A stretch of 6,104 bases of DNA from Candidatus Aenigmatarchaeota archaeon (lineage in GTDB: Archaea > Aenigmatarchaeota > Aenigmatarchaeia > QMZP01 > JAUXAV01), in contig JAUXAV010000069.1 in assembly GCA_030619735.1 (NCBI GenBank), positions 1-6,104 of the forward strand, in the 5' to 3' direction. Under the pieces are notes generated by a model that worked only from the letters and a program-made list of their open reading frames with translations, did not search any database and had not been told where the DNA came from. Positions 5,729 through 6,104 of this stretch are shown here, in pieces; the first letter of the stretch is position 1, and every line of letters starts with the position of its first letter. Made by a program: the position numbers and the translations under genes.

Positions 5729-5775
5729 GTTATCCCACAAAAATCCCACCCTTCCCAGAACAAGCACAAGGGGGG

Positions 5776-6104
5776 TTATTCCCCTTCCAGGACCTCTCTC
5801 TTCTTCTTTACAGGCGCCTCAGCGAGTTGCTTGGCCTTCTCCCCTGCCATCTGCAGGGCGGTCTCCTCGTCCACGCTCTCCAGGTCCTCCATTGCCTTCA
5901 GTATGTCCTGGCTCTCCTCGTCCACAGGAAGCTCTTCCTTTGCGAAAATCCTGCCCAGCCGGCTCTTGACCTCGTCCATCTTGCCTTCCTCAAATGCCTT
6001 CATCACATCCGTATCCGCCAGTATCTGGTTCAGGTGCTCTATATCCGTGGCCAGGACCTTGTCCACCAGGGGTGACTTGGTCTTCTCCTTCTGCCTCTCC
6101 TTCA
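5776..6104 (-). CDS. C-terminal part of an acidic helical protein (5' end off the window)
   Basis: The frame is open from the right edge for 108 codons to TAA at 5776-5778. The visible part starts with a very charged stretch (KERQKEKTKSPLVDK), followed by helical acidic sequence (DIEHLNQILADTDVMKAFEEG, DEVKSRLGRIFAKEE, DILKAMEDLESVDEETAL) and a basic-then-acidic tail (PVKKKREVLEGE). No membrane helix, cysteines or known catalytic motif can be seen. There is no in-frame ATG in the first part and the frame continues to the edge, so the true start is most likely outside, although a GTG at 6064-6066 would give 96 residues. Function cannot be assigned from this tail. It ends 86 bases upstream of the preferred start of the dsRBD-like gene, on the same strand. 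That gene has its own TATA box, so the two may be separate transcripts. Confidence 0.75.
   Translation of the reverse strand, partial: KERQKEKTKSPLVDKVLATDIEHLNQILADTDVMKAFEEGKMDEVKSRLGRIFAKEELPVDEESQDILKAMEDLESVDEETALQMAGEKAKQLAEAPVKKKREVLEGE

Noticed and set aside
5690..5767. N-terminal 26-residue extension of the dsRBD-like gene from the ATG at 5767.
   Set aside because: This stretch contains the probable TATA box at 5721-5728 and TGGGA repeats, and its translation (with a repeated LWDN) looks like translated promoter DNA. It is kept only as an alternative because it could supply a first helix.
5955..5990. MIM1-like motif (VKSRLGRIF) in the right-edge protein, which might bind the MIT domain of the ATPase.
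   Set aside because: It matches only RLxxI with a Val at the upstream hydrophobic site, lacks the leading acidic residue at the right place, and is followed by about 65 more residues, whereas MIM1 normally ends the protein. Too weak to call without the rest of the gene.

Overview
The window looks archaeal. The supports are a cupin-type glucose-6-phosphate isomerase, a Vps4/CdvC-like AAA ATPase with an N-terminal MIT-like helical domain, TATA boxes about 25 bases upstream of start codons (two of them apparently leaderless), and strong use of AGG (Arg) and ATA (Ile) codons. I cannot name the lineage. An uncultured DPANN-like or euryarchaeal group is a guess. There are no rRNAs, tRNAs, CRISPR arrays or insertion sequences.

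Layout from left to right. (1) Positions 1-1751, minus strand: a large gene that runs off the left edge, with TPR/SNAP-like helices, two Ig-like beta-sandwich segments, an unrecognised alpha/beta domain and the start of a C-terminal 24-residue repeat (DSxVQRS). (2) Positions 1846-2001, plus strand: a 51-residue single-helix membrane protein, divergent from the first gene across a 94-base gap with two apparent leaderless promoters. (3) Positions 2046-4001, minus strand: a two-gene operon, the MIT-AAA ATPase followed 6 bases later by glucose-6-phosphate isomerase. (4) Positions 4107-5255, plus strand: an unrecognised soluble 382-residue protein, divergent from the ATPase. An 8-bp perfect inverted repeat overlaps its start codon. 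(5) Positions 5291-5689 (or 5767), minus strand: an AT-rich small gene with a pattern like the second half of a double-stranded-RNA-binding domain. (6) Positions 5776-6104, minus strand: the C-terminal end of an acidic helical protein entering from the right edge.

The genes do not form one obvious pathway. The isomerase belongs to central sugar metabolism. The ATPase is the type that disassembles ESCRT-III/CdvB polymers or remodels other proteins, but no CdvB-like partner can be recognised here. The strongest leads are the ATPase with its divergent unknown neighbour and shared control region, the repeat-bearing TPR protein, the isomerase with an insertion between its metal ligands, and the dsRBD-like small gene.
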